The notes beneath the pieces are model-generated. The model was not told where the DNA came from. It did no database searches and was given only the letters and a program-made list of their open reading frames with translations. From Pseudomonas ovata (GTDB taxonomy: Bacteria > Pseudomonadota > Gammaproteobacteria > Pseudomonadales > Pseudomonadaceae), in the NCBI RefSeq assembly GCF_003131185.1, contig NZ_QFFU01000003.1, positions 248,001-312,000 on the forward strand: a stretch of DNA of 64,000 nt, in the 5' to 3' direction. The translations under genes were made by a program, and so were the position numbers. Shown here in pieces: positions 20,162 through 30,084 of this stretch (position 1 is the first letter of the stretch; each line of letters starts with the position of its first letter).

Positions 20162-21493
20162 ATGTCAACACCTCCTGCGCCCTTCGATCTGCTGCTCCTG
20201 CCCGCCTGGCTGGTGCCGGTCGAACCTGCGGGTGTGGTGCTGCAGGGTCATGGCATTGGCATCCGCGACGGGCTGATCGCCTGGATCGGGCCACGTGACG
20301 AGGGCTTGCGTCACCCCTGTGCACAGGTCATCGAGTTGCCCGGCATGCTGCTGGCCCCCGGCCTGATCAACGCCCACGGGCATGCAGCCATGACCCTGTT
20401 CCGCGGCTTGGCCGACGACCTGCCGCTGATGACCTGGCTGCAGGAGCACATCTGGCCCGCCGAAGGCCGATGGGTCGACGAGGCTTTCGTGCGCGACGGC
20501 ACCGACCTGGCCATCGCCGAGCAGCTCAAGGGTGGCATCACCTGTTTTTCAGACATGTACTTCTACCCCAAGGTGGCTGCCGAGCGCGTCCATGACAGCG
20601 GCATGCGTGCACAAATCTGCGTACCGGTGCTCGATTTTCCGGTTCCGGGAGCGCGAAACATCGACGAAGCCCTGCACGTCGGCATCGAGCTGTTCAGCGA
20701 CCTGGCGCACCATTCGCGCATCAAGGTCGCGTTCGGCCCGCATGCGCCCTACACCGTGAGTGACGAAAACCTGGAGCGCGTGCGGGTGATCGCCGACGAG
20801 CTCGATGCCATGATCCAGATGCATGTGCACGAAACCGCCTTCGAAGTCGAGCAATCCCTCGAGCAGCATCAGGAACGCCCGCTGGCGCGCCTGCAGCGGC
20901 TCGGCCTGCTGGGTCCGCGCCTGCAAACGGTGCACATGACCCAGATCAGCGAGGACGACCTGGCGCTGCTGGTCGAAAGCAACACCAGCGTGGTCCATTG
21001 CCCCGAATCGAACCTGAAACTGGCCAGCGGCTTCTGCCCGGTGGAACGTCTCTGGCAGGCCGGCGTCAATGTGGCTATCGGCACCGATGGCGCGGCCAGC
21101 AACAATGACCTGGACCTGCTCGGCGAAACCCGTACCGCCGCCTTGCTGGCCAAGGCCGTGGCCGGCTCCGCCACTGCGCTCGACGCCCACCGGGCCTTGC
21201 GCATGGCCACGCTCAACGGCGCCCGGGCCCTGGGCATCCAGGCAGAAACCGGCTCGCTGGAGCCTGGCAAGGCAGCCGACATGGTCGCTTTCGACCTCAG
21301 CGGGCTGAACCAGCAACCGGTCTATGACCCGGTCTCGCAATTGATCTACACCTGCAGCCGCGACTGTGTGCGCCATGTGTGGGTCGCCGGCAAGCCCTTG
21401 CTCGAAGACGGCCGCCTGACCCGCATGGACGAACAGGTCCTGCGCGACACCGCCATGGCCTGGGGACGGCGCATTGCCGGCCAGGACCAATAA
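20162..21493 (+). CDS. mtaD: 5-methylthioadenosine / S-adenosylhomocysteine deaminase (TRZ/ATZ family)
   Basis: Amidohydrolase of 443 residues. Metal and active-site pieces are present: [42 protein letters not shown] and [17 protein letters not shown]. The P. aeruginosa counterpart, as I recall PA3170, deaminates methylthioadenosine to methylthioinosine, which a phosphorylase then splits to give the substrate of MtnA. The divergent pairing with mtnA fits this. Start ATG 20162 ([14 protein letters not shown]). Deamination of other purines or triazines cannot be excluded by sequence alone. Confidence 0.9.
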   Translation: MSTPPAPFDLLLLPAWLVPVEPAGVVLQGHGIGIRDGLIAWIGPRDEGLRHPCAQVIELPGMLLAPGLINAHGHAAMTLFRGLADDLPLMTWLQEHIWPAEGRWVDEAFVRDGTDLAIAEQLKGGITCFSDMYFYPKVAAERVHDSGMRAQICVPVLDFPVPGARNIDEALHVGIELFSDLAHHSRIKVAFGPHAPYTVSDENLERVRVIADELDAMIQMHVHETAFEVEQSLEQHQERPLARLQRLGLLGPRLQTVHMTQISEDDLALLVESNTSVVHCPESNLKLASGFCPVERLWQAGVNVAIGTDGAASNNDLDLLGETRTAALLAKAVAGSATALDAHRALRMATLNGARALGIQAETGSLEPGKAADMVAFDLSGLNQQPVYDPVSQLIYTCSRDCVRHVWVAGKPLLEDGRLTRMDEQVLRDTAMAWGRRIAGQDQ

Positions 21494-21577
21494 CATGCAG
21501 CACCGGCCCATCATCAGTGCCAGGCCTTGCGCCGGCCGCCGGACCACACCGAATCCAGAGTTGAAGAGGGACATCCC

Positions 21578-22276
21578 ATGAGCAACGTCGACCGCGCAGA
21601 AATCGCCAAATTCGAGGCCCTTGCCCATCGCTGGTGGGACCGCGAAAGCGAGTTCAAGCCCCTGCACGACATCAACCCGCTGCGCGTCAACTGGATTGAC
21701 GAGCGTGTCAGCCTGGCCGGCAAGAAAGTGCTCGACGTCGGCTGCGGCGGTGGCATTCTCAGCGAGGCCATGGCCTTGCGCGGCGCCACCGTGACCGGTA
21801 TCGACATGGGCGAGGCACCGCTGGCCGTAGCCCGCCTGCACCAGCTCGAGTCTGGCGTGGAAGTCGAGTACCGGCAGATCACCGCCGAAGACATGGCCCT
21901 GGAAATGCCCGAGCAGTTTGACGTAGTGACCTGCCTGGAGATGCTTGAGCACGTGCCCGACCCGTCTTCGGTGATCGCCGCGTGCTACCGCATGGTCAAG
22001 CCGGGCGGCCAGGTGTTCTTCTCGACCATCAACCGCAACCCCAAGGCCTACCTGTTCGCCATCGTCGGCGCCGAGTACGTGCTCAACCTGCTGCCACGCG
22101 GCACCCATGACTTCAAGAAATTCATCCGCCCTTCCGAACTGGGCGCCTGGAGCCGGGCCACGGGCCTGCAGGTCAAGGACATCATCGGCCTGACCTACAA
22201 CCCGCTGACCAAGCACTACAAGCTGGCCAACGATGTCGACGTCAATTACATGATCCAGACCGTACGGGAGGCTTGA
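21578..22276 (+). CDS. ubiG: ubiquinone biosynthesis O-methyltransferase
   Basis: SAM-dependent methyltransferase acting twice in ubiquinone synthesis; 232 residues from ATG 21578 with GAAGAGGG upstream. Motif I is [35 protein letters not shown] near the N-terminus and INRNPKAYL (membrane-lipid binding region in the family) are typical. Two bases separate its stop from mupP, so the two are co-translated. Confidence 0.97.
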   Translation: MSNVDRAEIAKFEALAHRWWDRESEFKPLHDINPLRVNWIDERVSLAGKKVLDVGCGGGILSEAMALRGATVTGIDMGEAPLAVARLHQLESGVEVEYRQITAEDMALEMPEQFDVVTCLEMLEHVPDPSSVIAACYRMVKPGGQVFFSTINRNPKAYLFAIVGAEYVLNLLPRGTHDFKKFIRPSELGAWSRATGLQVKDIIGLTYNPLTKHYKLANDVDVNYMIQTVREA

Positions 22277-22278
22277 GC

Positions 22279-22950
22279 ATGCGCCTGCGAGCAATCCTGT
22301 TCGACATGGACGGCACCTTGCTGGACACCGCGCCCGACTTCATTGCCATCTGCCAGGCCATGCTGGCCGAACGCGGTTTTCCGGCGGTCGATGACAAACT
22401 GATTCGCGACGAGATTTCCGGCGGTGCCAAGGCCATGGTCGCCGCGACCTTCGCCCTGTCGCCCAATGCACCGGAGTTCGAGGCCTTGCGCCTGGAGTTC
22501 CTGGAGCGCTACCAGGCCGATTGTGCCGTGCACACCCGGCTGTTCGACGGCATGGACACCTTGCTCGCCGACATCGAAAAAGCCGGCCTGATCTGGGGCG
22601 TGGTGACCAACAAGCCGGTGCGTTTCGCCGAACCGATCATGGCCCGCCTGGGGCTGGCCGAGCGCTCGGCGCTGCTGATCTGCCCGGACCATGTCACCTA
22701 CAGCAAGCCGCACCCGGAGCCTTTGATCCTGGCCTGCACGCAACTGGACCTGGACCCTGCCAGCGTGCTGTTCGTCGGTGACGACCTGCGTGACATCGAG
22801 TCGGGCCGTGATGCCGGCACCCGCACCGCTGCGGTACGCTACGGCTACATTCATCCCAACGACAACCCCGACCATTGGGGTGCCGACGTGGTGGTCGACC
22901 ACCCGCTGGAGCTGCGCAAGGTACTCGACAACGCCCTGTGCAGTTGCTGA
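22279..22950 (+). CDS. mupP: N-acetylmuramic acid 6-phosphate phosphatase (HAD family)
   Basis: HAD phosphatase of 223 residues with DMDGTLLDT (Asp nucleophile), VVTNKP and [11 protein letters not shown]. Long annotated as phosphoglycolate phosphatase, the Pseudomonas gene directly after ubiG was shown to be MupP of the AmgK-MurU peptidoglycan recycling route, which lets cells bypass fosfomycin and sets AmpR signals. GGAGG precedes the ATG at 22279; the TTG at 22273 is an unlikely start. MupP is favoured by the ubiG-mupP-SDR order. Confidence 0.88.
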   Translation: MRLRAILFDMDGTLLDTAPDFIAICQAMLAERGFPAVDDKLIRDEISGGAKAMVAATFALSPNAPEFEALRLEFLERYQADCAVHTRLFDGMDTLLADIEKAGLIWGVVTNKPVRFAEPIMARLGLAERSALLICPDHVTYSKPHPEPLILACTQLDLDPASVLFVGDDLRDIESGRDAGTRTAAVRYGYIHPNDNPDHWGADVVVDHPLELRKVLDNALCSC

Positions 22951-22987
22951 TACCGCACCTGATGCGTCATTGACAAGGAGGTTGACG

Positions 22988-23728
22988 ATGTTCGACTACA
23001 CCGCATCCCCCGACCTGCTCAAGGGCCGGGTCATTCTGGTCACCGGTGCCGGGCGCGGCATCGGGGCCGCTGCCGCCAGCACCTTTGCCGCGCATGGCGC
23101 CACTGTCCTGTTGCTGGGCAGGACCGAAGCCCACCTGAACCAGGTCCACGACCGGATCGTCGCGGCCGGCCACGTGCCCCCCGTGGTGATCCCTCTTGAC
23201 CTGGAAACGGCAGGACCGCAGCAGTACGATGCACTGGCGCGAATGATCGAAAATGCATTCGGGGTCCTCGACGGTCTGCTGCACAACGCCTCGATCATCG
23301 GTCCGCGCATGCCGCTGGAGCACTTGCCGGGCGAGCACTTCATGCGTGTGATGCACATCAACGTCAATGCCGTGCACATGCTGACCCACGCCCTGTTGCC
23401 GCTGCTCAAGCAATCGGTCGATGCCTCGGTGGTCTTTACCTCCAGCAGTGTCGGGCGCAAGGGCCGTGCCCACTGGGGTGCCTACGGGGTCTCGAAATTC
23501 GCCACCGAAGGGCTGATGCAGACCCTGGCCGACGAGCTTGACGGTGTGACCCTGGTACGCGCCAACAGCGTCAACCCGGGCGCCACCCGCACCGACATGC
23601 GCGCCCAGGCGTACCCGGCGGAAGACCCGATGCGCAATCCGACGCCCGAGCAGATCACGCCGGTCTACCTGTACCTGATGGGCCCCGACAGCGCAGCCAT
23701 CAATGGCCAGGCCCTCAACGCCCAGTGA
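22988..23728 (+). CDS. YciK-like short-chain dehydrogenase
   Basis: Classical SDR of 246 residues: cofactor motif TGAGRGIGAAAA, NNAG replaced by HNAS, catalytic Ser in TSSSVGRKG and YGVSKFATE (YxxxK). A textbook AAGGAGG lies six bases before ATG 22988. It follows mupP by 37 bp and corresponds to the gene after mupP in P. aeruginosa. The substrate is not known. The end resembles the YciK group (NPTPEQITPVYLYLMG). Confidence 0.9.
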   Translation: MFDYTASPDLLKGRVILVTGAGRGIGAAAASTFAAHGATVLLLGRTEAHLNQVHDRIVAAGHVPPVVIPLDLETAGPQQYDALARMIENAFGVLDGLLHNASIIGPRMPLEHLPGEHFMRVMHINVNAVHMLTHALLPLLKQSVDASVVFTSSSVGRKGRAHWGAYGVSKFATEGLMQTLADELDGVTLVRANSVNPGATRTDMRAQAYPAEDPMRNPTPEQITPVYLYLMGPDSAAINGQALNAQ

Positions 23729-23939
23729 TATAAAGAAAGCTCAGCGGTGACGGCCAGTCGTCACCTGCTGACGCCTCAACCGATCAAACTTCTTGAAACG
23801 CCAAACAACTGCCGCCGTATTGCTCTGAACCCTGCCCGCAAGCCGTTGATTTTCAAGAATTCAGGGATGAATGAACCGAATGGCACGCGTTTCGCTCTAA
23901 CCCAACCAGCCAGCAAGGAATGTGCGCAGGAGTGAAGAC

Positions 23940-24875
23940 ATGAGTTCTCCCACCCGGATCGGGCCAGTGGATATCGACACCCGTGTCGTGCAGCCCCTGC
24001 ATGCGCAGAATCGCGCACAGGACCGTTCGCCCGTCACTCGCCCGGCCATGGATTTGCCGCACCTGAGCCTGCTCCTGGCCCAGCAACTGCAGACCAGCCT
24101 GGAAGCCGACCGCATCCTGAGCCTGTTTTTCCAGAACCTGCAGCCTTACCTGAACCTTGATGGCCTGCTCTACAGCCATGCGGCCAGCGACCTGCAGTTG
24201 CATTTGGGCGAACAGACTCTGGAGGTGGCCAGCTACAGCCTCAGCCATGAGCACGAATCGCTCGGCGAACTGATCCTGCACCGCCGCCAGCCGCTGGACG
24301 AGGTGCGGCACACCGAGCTCGAAAGCCTGCTGAGCCACCTGCTGTACCCGCTGCGCAATGCCCTGCTCTATCGCATGGCCATCCAGAACGCCATGCGCGA
24401 CCCGTTGACCGAAACCGGCAACCGCATCGCCATGGAACAGACCCTGTCGCGCGAAGCCGAAGCGTCGTGCCGTCATCGCCAGCCGTTGTCGCTGTTGATG
24501 CTGGACATCGATCACTTCAAGCACATCAACGACACCTATGGCCATTACCACGGCGACCAGGTACTCAAGCGTGTCGCCCAGACCCTGAAAAGCCAGGTGC
24601 GCAATGTCGACCGGGTGTTCCGCTATGGCGGCGAGGAATTCGTGATCATCCTTGCCAACACGGACCGCGACACCGCAGCCCTGGTGGGCGAACGCTTGCG
24701 CCAGGCCGTAAATGACCTGGACTTCAGCAGCCTGGGCAGCCTCAGGCCGAGCATCAGCCTGGGGTGCTCTACCCTGCTGCCGGCCGAGTCCACCGACAGC
24801 CTGCTGCGCCGCGCCGACAGCGCCCTGTACGTGGCCAAGCGCGAGGGGCGCAACCGGATGATGATGGCTGGCTGA
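23940..24875 (+). CDS. diguanylate cyclase (GGDEF domain)
   Basis: Makes c-di-GMP from two GTP. 311 residues from ATG 23940 (AGGAG seven bases upstream; a GTG at 23922 is less likely). No membrane helix. Residues about 35-145 are a soluble sensor-like region of no clear family; about 150-311 is the cyclase, with DPLTETGNR, LDIDHFKHINDTYGH and active-site FRYGGEEFVII. An inhibitory I-site RNVD sits five residues before GGEEF, so product feedback is likely. Its stop is 9 bp from the stop of the convergent undA gene. Confidence 0.93.
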   Translation: MSSPTRIGPVDIDTRVVQPLHAQNRAQDRSPVTRPAMDLPHLSLLLAQQLQTSLEADRILSLFFQNLQPYLNLDGLLYSHAASDLQLHLGEQTLEVASYSLSHEHESLGELILHRRQPLDEVRHTELESLLSHLLYPLRNALLYRMAIQNAMRDPLTETGNRIAMEQTLSREAEASCRHRQPLSLLMLDIDHFKHINDTYGHYHGDQVLKRVAQTLKSQVRNVDRVFRYGGEEFVIILANTDRDTAALVGERLRQAVNDLDFSSLGSLRPSISLGCSTLLPAESTDSLLRRADSALYVAKREGRNRMMMAG

Positions 24876-24884
24876 ACGGCCTGG

Positions 24885-25676
24885 TCATGCCGACTGCGCG
24901 GCCCGCTCACGTACCGGACGACTGCGCTCCTGCCGTTCGGGTTGCAGGCAGCGCTCCAGAAACAGGTACATGTAGTCATAGCTGCGCGTGATCGCCTGGC
25001 GCAGTTCATGCTGCCGGACTTCACTGGCCTGGGGGCCGACCAGTGTGCAGATGATCTCCAGCGCCTCCCACGGGTGGGCATCGTCATACTGGGCGTGCAT
25101 CTTCAGCCACTTCATGGCCCGCTTGCGTGAGGCCTCGGGGAAACCCTCGGCATAGATGCCCGTGGAACACACCAGCGCCGACCACTCCCCGGTGGCGCCT
25201 TCGATGGCATAGTTGGTCGCCGCCATGGCCACCGCCAGGCTGTCGTTGGCGCAACTCTGCGCGCACCAGTGGCCCAGGGCATGCAGTTCGGGTGGCACAC
25301 GCTGGGCCTTGAGATCGTCCAGGCTCACATCGTGGGCCTGGCACCAGTTGACCCAGTAATCGGCATGATTGAGCTCGACACGAATGTTGCGCATCAGCCA
25401 GCGCCGCGCCATATCCTCGCCGGGGTGGCGGGCAAAGCGGGTCTTGGTCAGGTTCTGCGCCATGTACACCGCAAACTGCTCGACCACCGGCCACCCGCCG
25501 ATCAGGTACTGACGCATGATCGCAGGGCTCAGCCGACCGTCGCGCATTCGCTGATAGAGTTCGTGCTCCACCACACGTGCCTTGGCCTCGCTGCAGTCGC
25601 TGATCAGTTGCTGCGCCCAGAGGGGATAACTGCTGGCTTCCATGAGCGGACCGGTTCTGACGAAAGTATCGATCAC
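24885..25676 (-). CDS. undA: UndA, diiron oxidase forming 1-undecene from lauric acid
   Basis: Heme-oxygenase-fold, TenA/PqqC-like protein of 263 residues. It can be called UndA because the iron ligands fall at the published positions: Glu101 and His104 (VELNHADYW), Glu159 (YAIEGATGEW), His194, Asp198 and His201 (MHAQYDDAH). UndA oxidatively decarboxylates C10-C14 free fatty acids to terminal alkenes, the source of volatile 1-undecene in Pseudomonas. The GTG start at 25676 overlaps the stop of the GGDEF-EAL gene (GTGA), so the two are translationally coupled. Automatic annotation often calls this family TenA regulator; it has no DNA-binding domain. Confidence 0.9.
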   Translation of the reverse strand: MIDTFVRTGPLMEASSYPLWAQQLISDCSEAKARVVEHELYQRMRDGRLSPAIMRQYLIGGWPVVEQFAVYMAQNLTKTRFARHPGEDMARRWLMRNIRVELNHADYWVNWCQAHDVSLDDLKAQRVPPELHALGHWCAQSCANDSLAVAMAATNYAIEGATGEWSALVCSTGIYAEGFPEASRKRAMKWLKMHAQYDDAHPWEALEIICTLVGPQASEVRQHELRQAITRSYDYMYLFLERCLQPERQERSRPVRERAAQSA

Positions 25677-28144
25677 TGTGTAACTCCTGTTGAAAAATCC
25701 TTGCGTGGGTATTGGCGCCCGCCAAGCCGTACCGGCTCCCTGTAAAGGCTGTCACGGGTCAACAATTCTGGGCGACCGATCAGGTAGCCCTGGGCAAAAT
25801 CCACACCCATCTCGCGCAGAGCCTTTTCGATCAATGGCGTTTCGACGTATTCGGCAATGGTGCGCTTGCCCATGACATGGCCGATGTGATTGATCACCTC
25901 GACCATCGAGCGGTTGACCGTGTTGTCGAGCATGTCCTTGACGAAACTGCCGTCGATCTTGAGAAAGTCCACCGGCAGGTGCTTGAGGTAGGCAAACGAG
26001 GACATACCCGCACAAAAATCGTCCAGTGAAAACAGGCACCCGAGCGCCTTGAGTTCATTGATAAAAGCGATGGCCCGCCCCAGGTCGGCAATGGCGGTGG
26101 TTTCGGTGATCTCGAAGCAGATCATGCCTGGCGCCACGCCATGGCTGTGGAACTGCTGCTTGAGGTACTCCAGAAAAGCGCTGTCACCGATGCTGGACCC
26201 CGACAGGTTGATCGAGCACAGCGCCGGCGATGCCCCACCCGCCTCATGCTCACGGCTCTGGGCGAGCAGCCGGAACACCGTGCGCACCACCCAGCGGTCC
26301 AGGGTCGTCATCAACCCGAAGCGTTCGGCCGCCGGAATGAACCGGTCCGGCACGACAATGGCGCCGGACTCATCGCGCAGGCGCAGGAGAATTTCAATAT
26401 GGCGCGGGCCATGATCCTTGCCTTCAGGGTCCAGCGCGGCAATTTCCTGGGCGTACAAGCAGAAACGATCCTCCTCCAGCGCCATGTGCAGGCGCTGGAT
26501 CCAGGCCATTTCGCCGGAGCGCAATGACAGCTCCAGATCGTCCGGGTGATAGACCTGAACCCGGTTGCGGCCTTTTTCCTTGGCCATGTAACAGGCCAGG
26601 TCAGCGCTGCGCAGGGCATCTTCCAGGCTCTGGCAAGCACTGTCGATCAGCACCATGCCAATGCTGGCCGTGGTCATGAACGTACGTCCTTTCAAGACGA
26701 AGTGCAGGTTTTCGACGATACGCCGCAAGCCTTCGGCGATTTCCAGCGCACTCTGTGGCGAGCATTGGTACAGCAAGATACCGAACTCATCGCCCCCCAG
26801 CCGCGCCAGGGTGTCGCCTTCACGCAGGCTCTGCGGCAGTACGGTGCACAAGTGGCGCAACAGTTGATCACCGGCCGCATGGCCGTGGCCATCGTTGATC
26901 AGCTTGAACTGGTCCAGGTCGAGCAACAACAGCGCATGGCACGATCCCTCATGGCCTAGCAGTTGCTCAAGGCGGTATTCGAACTCGCTGCGATTGACCA
27001 GTCCGGTCAGCGCGTCGTGGGCGGCCTGCCAGGACAGATTGGCCACGTACTGGCGCTCCTGGGTCAGGTCGTGCAACACCAGCACCATGCCACTGACCTG
27101 ACCGTCGGTGTGGATCGGCGACCCCACCAGCGCCACGGGTACGGTGCTGCCGTCCAGGCGCTGGATCAGCCGGCAATGCACACTGCCGCGCTTGAACTGG
27201 CCGCGCCGGATATGCTCGATCAGCGTCGAGCTGTCGTGACGTTCGCTCTCGTCCAGCAGATGAAACAGGGCCGCCAGAGGCATGCCGGCGGCCTGCGCGC
27301 CTTGCCAGTGCGTGAGCTGCTCGGCGGCCGGATTCATATAGACAATGGCGCCATGCACATCAGTACTGATCACGCCATCGCCGATGGAAGCAAGCGTCAC
27401 CTGCGCCCGGTCCTTTTCCACGCGCAAGGCATCGGCAACGGCACGACGCAAGGCCAGCAGCTTGTGGGTTCGCCACAGCGCCAGCACGATCAGGCCCGCC
27501 GCCGTGATCAGGTTGATGCCCACCAGCAGCGCCAGCATTTGCCGGGAGCTTGCGCCCAGCGCATTGCTGAATGCCACGGCTGCCGGCGTGATCCTGGCGT
27601 TGAGCGTATCGATATGCGCGCGCCACGCTGCCACCTCGGCAGGCGTCGGCTCGCCCTGGGCGATACGCACACGCACGCTTTGCGCCAGGGTGTCGAGCTC
27701 GCTCAGGTAGGCATCGCCCAGCGCCCACCAGCCAAGGGCCTCCTTCATGGGCGGGGCATCGCGAAAATAGCGGTACAGCCAGATGATCCCGGCGACATCC
27801 TGTGCATGGTTGCCGCCTTGCAGAATGCCGCTGCGCGCTGCGGCCGTGTCAGGCTCGGGCCGGTCCAGCGCCTCGCGCATCAACCGGTCACCTTCGGGAA
27901 TGAGCATGGCCTGACGATACCGCAACCAGTCGCGCTCATGGCGGCTGAGCACATACAGGTCCAGCGCATGAATGGCGTCTTTCTGGCCCTTGGACCACAG
28001 GCTTTCGCCACCGACGTAGCTGCGCACGGCCGACATCAGGTACAGGCTGAAGCAGCCCAGCAGCGCCTGGAACAGCGCCACGGCAATGAAAGGCCAGACA
28101 ATGCCCAGAAAACGGGGCCTGGCAAAGGGTGGCGAGGACTTCAT
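25673..28144 (-). CDS. membrane PAS-GGDEF-EAL protein, probable c-di-GMP phosphodiesterase
   Basis: An 823-residue sensor enzyme. Membrane helices at about 12-35 and 205-228 enclose a periplasmic domain; then PAS (about 245-360, IGDGVISTDVHGAIVYMN), GGDEF (ARLGGDEFGIL, with an REGD I-site before it) and EAL (about 550-800). In the EAL domain the signature reads EIL, but other catalytic residues look intact: INLSG, FEITETTAI, SLDDFCAGMSSF, LKIDGSFV and QGYLIGRP. Both domains may be active, so net direction is uncertain. It is the first gene of an operon with undA. Confidence 0.92.
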   Translation of the reverse strand: MKSSPPFARPRFLGIVWPFIAVALFQALLGCFSLYLMSAVRSYVGGESLWSKGQKDAIHALDLYVLSRHERDWLRYRQAMLIPEGDRLMREALDRPEPDTAAARSGILQGGNHAQDVAGIIWLYRYFRDAPPMKEALGWWALGDAYLSELDTLAQSVRVRIAQGEPTPAEVAAWRAHIDTLNARITPAAVAFSNALGASSRQMLALLVGINLITAAGLIVLALWRTHKLLALRRAVADALRVEKDRAQVTLASIGDGVISTDVHGAIVYMNPAAEQLTHWQGAQAAGMPLAALFHLLDESERHDSSTLIEHIRRGQFKRGSVHCRLIQRLDGSTVPVALVGSPIHTDGQVSGMVLVLHDLTQERQYVANLSWQAAHDALTGLVNRSEFEYRLEQLLGHEGSCHALLLLDLDQFKLINDGHGHAAGDQLLRHLCTVLPQSLREGDTLARLGGDEFGILLYQCSPQSALEIAEGLRRIVENLHFVLKGRTFMTTASIGMVLIDSACQSLEDALRSADLACYMAKEKGRNRVQVYHPDDLELSLRSGEMAWIQRLHMALEEDRFCLYAQEIAALDPEGKDHGPRHIEILLRLRDESGAIVVPDRFIPAAERFGLMTTLDRWVVRTVFRLLAQSREHEAGGASPALCSINLSGSSIGDSAFLEYLKQQFHSHGVAPGMICFEITETTAIADLGRAIAFINELKALGCLFSLDDFCAGMSSFAYLKHLPVDFLKIDGSFVKDMLDNTVNRSMVEVINHIGHVMGKRTIAEYVETPLIEKALREMGVDFAQGYLIGRPELLTRDSLYREPVRLGGRQYPRKDFSTGVTQ

Positions 28145-28254
28145 GGGGTGCGTTCACCGACTGCCGACTGATGATCCAGCCCTCAGACTAGGTCAGATCC
28201 ATCGAGCCGGCAGGCCGATTCGGTCATTGACCCTGCATAAAGATGAAACAGGTC

Positions 28255-30084
28255 TCAGACTTGCTGCAGATGACCATAGAGCCGGGCATACAGACCACCC
28301 TCGGCCATCAATTGCTGGTGATCGCCATCCTCGGCAATGCGCCCGTCATCGAACACCAGCACCCGGTCAGCCTGCTTCACCGCCGACAGACGGTGCGCAA
28401 TGATCAAGGTGGTGCGCCCTTGCAGGAATCGTCCAAGGGCCTGGTGCAGGTTGTATTCGGTGGCCGCGTCCAGCGCCGAGGTGGCCTCGTCGAGAATCAC
28501 CACCTTCGGTTCGGCCAGCACCATGCGTGCAATCGCCAGGCGTTGACGCTGACCACCGGACAACCGTACGCCGGAACGCCCCAGAATGGTATCCAGTCCC
28601 AGCGGCATGCTGCGCACGGTGTCCTGCAATTGCGCAATGCCCAGGGCCTGCCAGCACGCCTCATCGCTGCAAGGACGGCCCATGGTCAGGTTGGCGCGCA
28701 CGCTGTCGTTGAACAGCGCCGGATGCTGCAGCACCACTGCCACCTGCTCGCGTACCCGCGCAAGACCGATGTCCTGCACGGTCGCGCCGCCGAAGCGGAT
28801 GCTGCCACTGTCGGGCGTGTACAGGCCCAGCAGCAATTGCACCAGCGTGCTCTTGCCGCCCCCGCTGGCACCGACAATGGCCACTTTCTCGCCCGGCGCA
28901 ATGGACAGGCTCAACTGGTCAAGCACCCGCTCGGCGCCATACCCGAAGCTCAGGCCGCGCACCTCGATGCCCACGGTCCGAGCGTCTTTGAAAGGGTCGG
29001 CGCCGCCCGGGTAATGCGGCTCGTCAGCCCGCGCCAACAGCTCGTTGATCCGGCTCAATGCACCCCCGGCAGCATAAAAGGCGTATTGCAGGTTCAACAA
29101 TTGTTCGACCGGACTGATCATGAACCACAGGTAGCTGAACACTGCCAGCATCTGGCCGATGGACAGGTCCGAGAACAGCACCGTAAGCATCGCGGCCGCA
29201 CGAAAGATGTCGATGCCAAACTGAAACAGCAGCGCACTGGCACGACTTGACGCATCGCTTTTCCACTGCGAATTGACGGCATAATCGCGCACTTCACGGG
29301 CACGCAACCCCAGGCGCCCCAGAAAGAAGTCCTGCCGGTTGCTGGCGCGCACCTCCTGGATCGCGTCCAGGGTCTCGCTCAGGCTCTCGGTGAACCGCGC
29401 GGTGCTGTCGTTTTCCTGCTTCTTGAGGTGCTTGACCCGCTTGCCCAGGCGCACCGTGGCCATGATCACCAGTGGATTGAACAACAAAATCAGCAGCGCC
29501 AGCTTCCAGTGCATCCACACCAGAATGGCCGAAGTTCCCGCCAGGCTCAGCATGGCCACCAGAAAACGGCTCAGGGTTTCGCCGACGAACTTGTCCAGCG
29601 TGTCCAGGTCGGTGACCAGATGCGTGGTCACCGTGCCACTGCCCAGGCTTTCATATTCACGCAAGGCAATGCGCTTGAGGCGCTCGATCAGCCGCAGGCG
29701 GATGCGGTAGACGATGTCCTTGGACAAGCGGGCAAACAGACGGGCCTGCAAAACGTTGAAGAGCAAGGCGCCCAGGCGCAGCAACAAGGTCAGCAGCAGC
29801 ATCAGGCCGATGTAGCCGACCGCCTTCTGCAAGCCTTCGGGCAGCAGCCGGTCCATGTAGCGCAGGGCCGTATTACCGTGACCGAGCAACACCTCATCGA
29901 CCAGCAGCGGCAACAGCAACGGAATCGGCACACTGCACAATGTGGCCATGACGGCCACCCCGTTGGCCGTCCACAAGGCTTTTTTATGCTGCAGGGCCAA
30001 GCGGCGGATTTCAGCCCAGCTCAGTCGATCACCGGGACCCGTCAGCGGCCTGGGCCTGGCCGTGTCACCGGGGCTGTCAGGCAC
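28255..30084 (-). CDS. ABC transporter, fused permease and ATPase (exporter type)
   Basis: Half-transporter of 609 residues: a six-helix membrane domain (about 30-310) and an ATPase with Walker A GASGGGKST, signature LSGGQRQRLA, Walker B VVILDEATSALD and the switch IIAHRLS. The proposed GTG at 30084 overlaps the stop of the DsbA-like gene by 8 bp and has GGAG about ten bases upstream; the frame remains open to 30147, but that would bury the start deep in the neighbour. Such exporters handle lipids, peptides or drugs; nothing here fixes the substrate. Confidence 0.88.
   Translation of the reverse strand: MPDSPGDTARPRPLTGPGDRLSWAEIRRLALQHKKALWTANGVAVMATLCSVPIPLLLPLLVDEVLLGHGNTALRYMDRLLPEGLQKAVGYIGLMLLLTLLLRLGALLFNVLQARLFARLSKDIVYRIRLRLIERLKRIALREYESLGSGTVTTHLVTDLDTLDKFVGETLSRFLVAMLSLAGTSAILVWMHWKLALLILLFNPLVIMATVRLGKRVKHLKKQENDSTARFTESLSETLDAIQEVRASNRQDFFLGRLGLRAREVRDYAVNSQWKSDASSRASALLFQFGIDIFRAAAMLTVLFSDLSIGQMLAVFSYLWFMISPVEQLLNLQYAFYAAGGALSRINELLARADEPHYPGGADPFKDARTVGIEVRGLSFGYGAERVLDQLSLSIAPGEKVAIVGASGGGKSTLVQLLLGLYTPDSGSIRFGGATVQDIGLARVREQVAVVLQHPALFNDSVRANLTMGRPCSDEACWQALGIAQLQDTVRSMPLGLDTILGRSGVRLSGGQRQRLAIARMVLAEPKVVILDEATSALDAATEYNLHQALGRFLQGRTTLIIAHRLSAVKQADRVLVFDDGRIAEDGDHQQLMAEGGLYARLYGHLQQV

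Noticed and set aside
24885..25676. TenA-type transcription regulator or PqqC
   Set aside because: No DNA-binding part, no PQQ genes nearby, and the iron ligands match UndA positions exactly.
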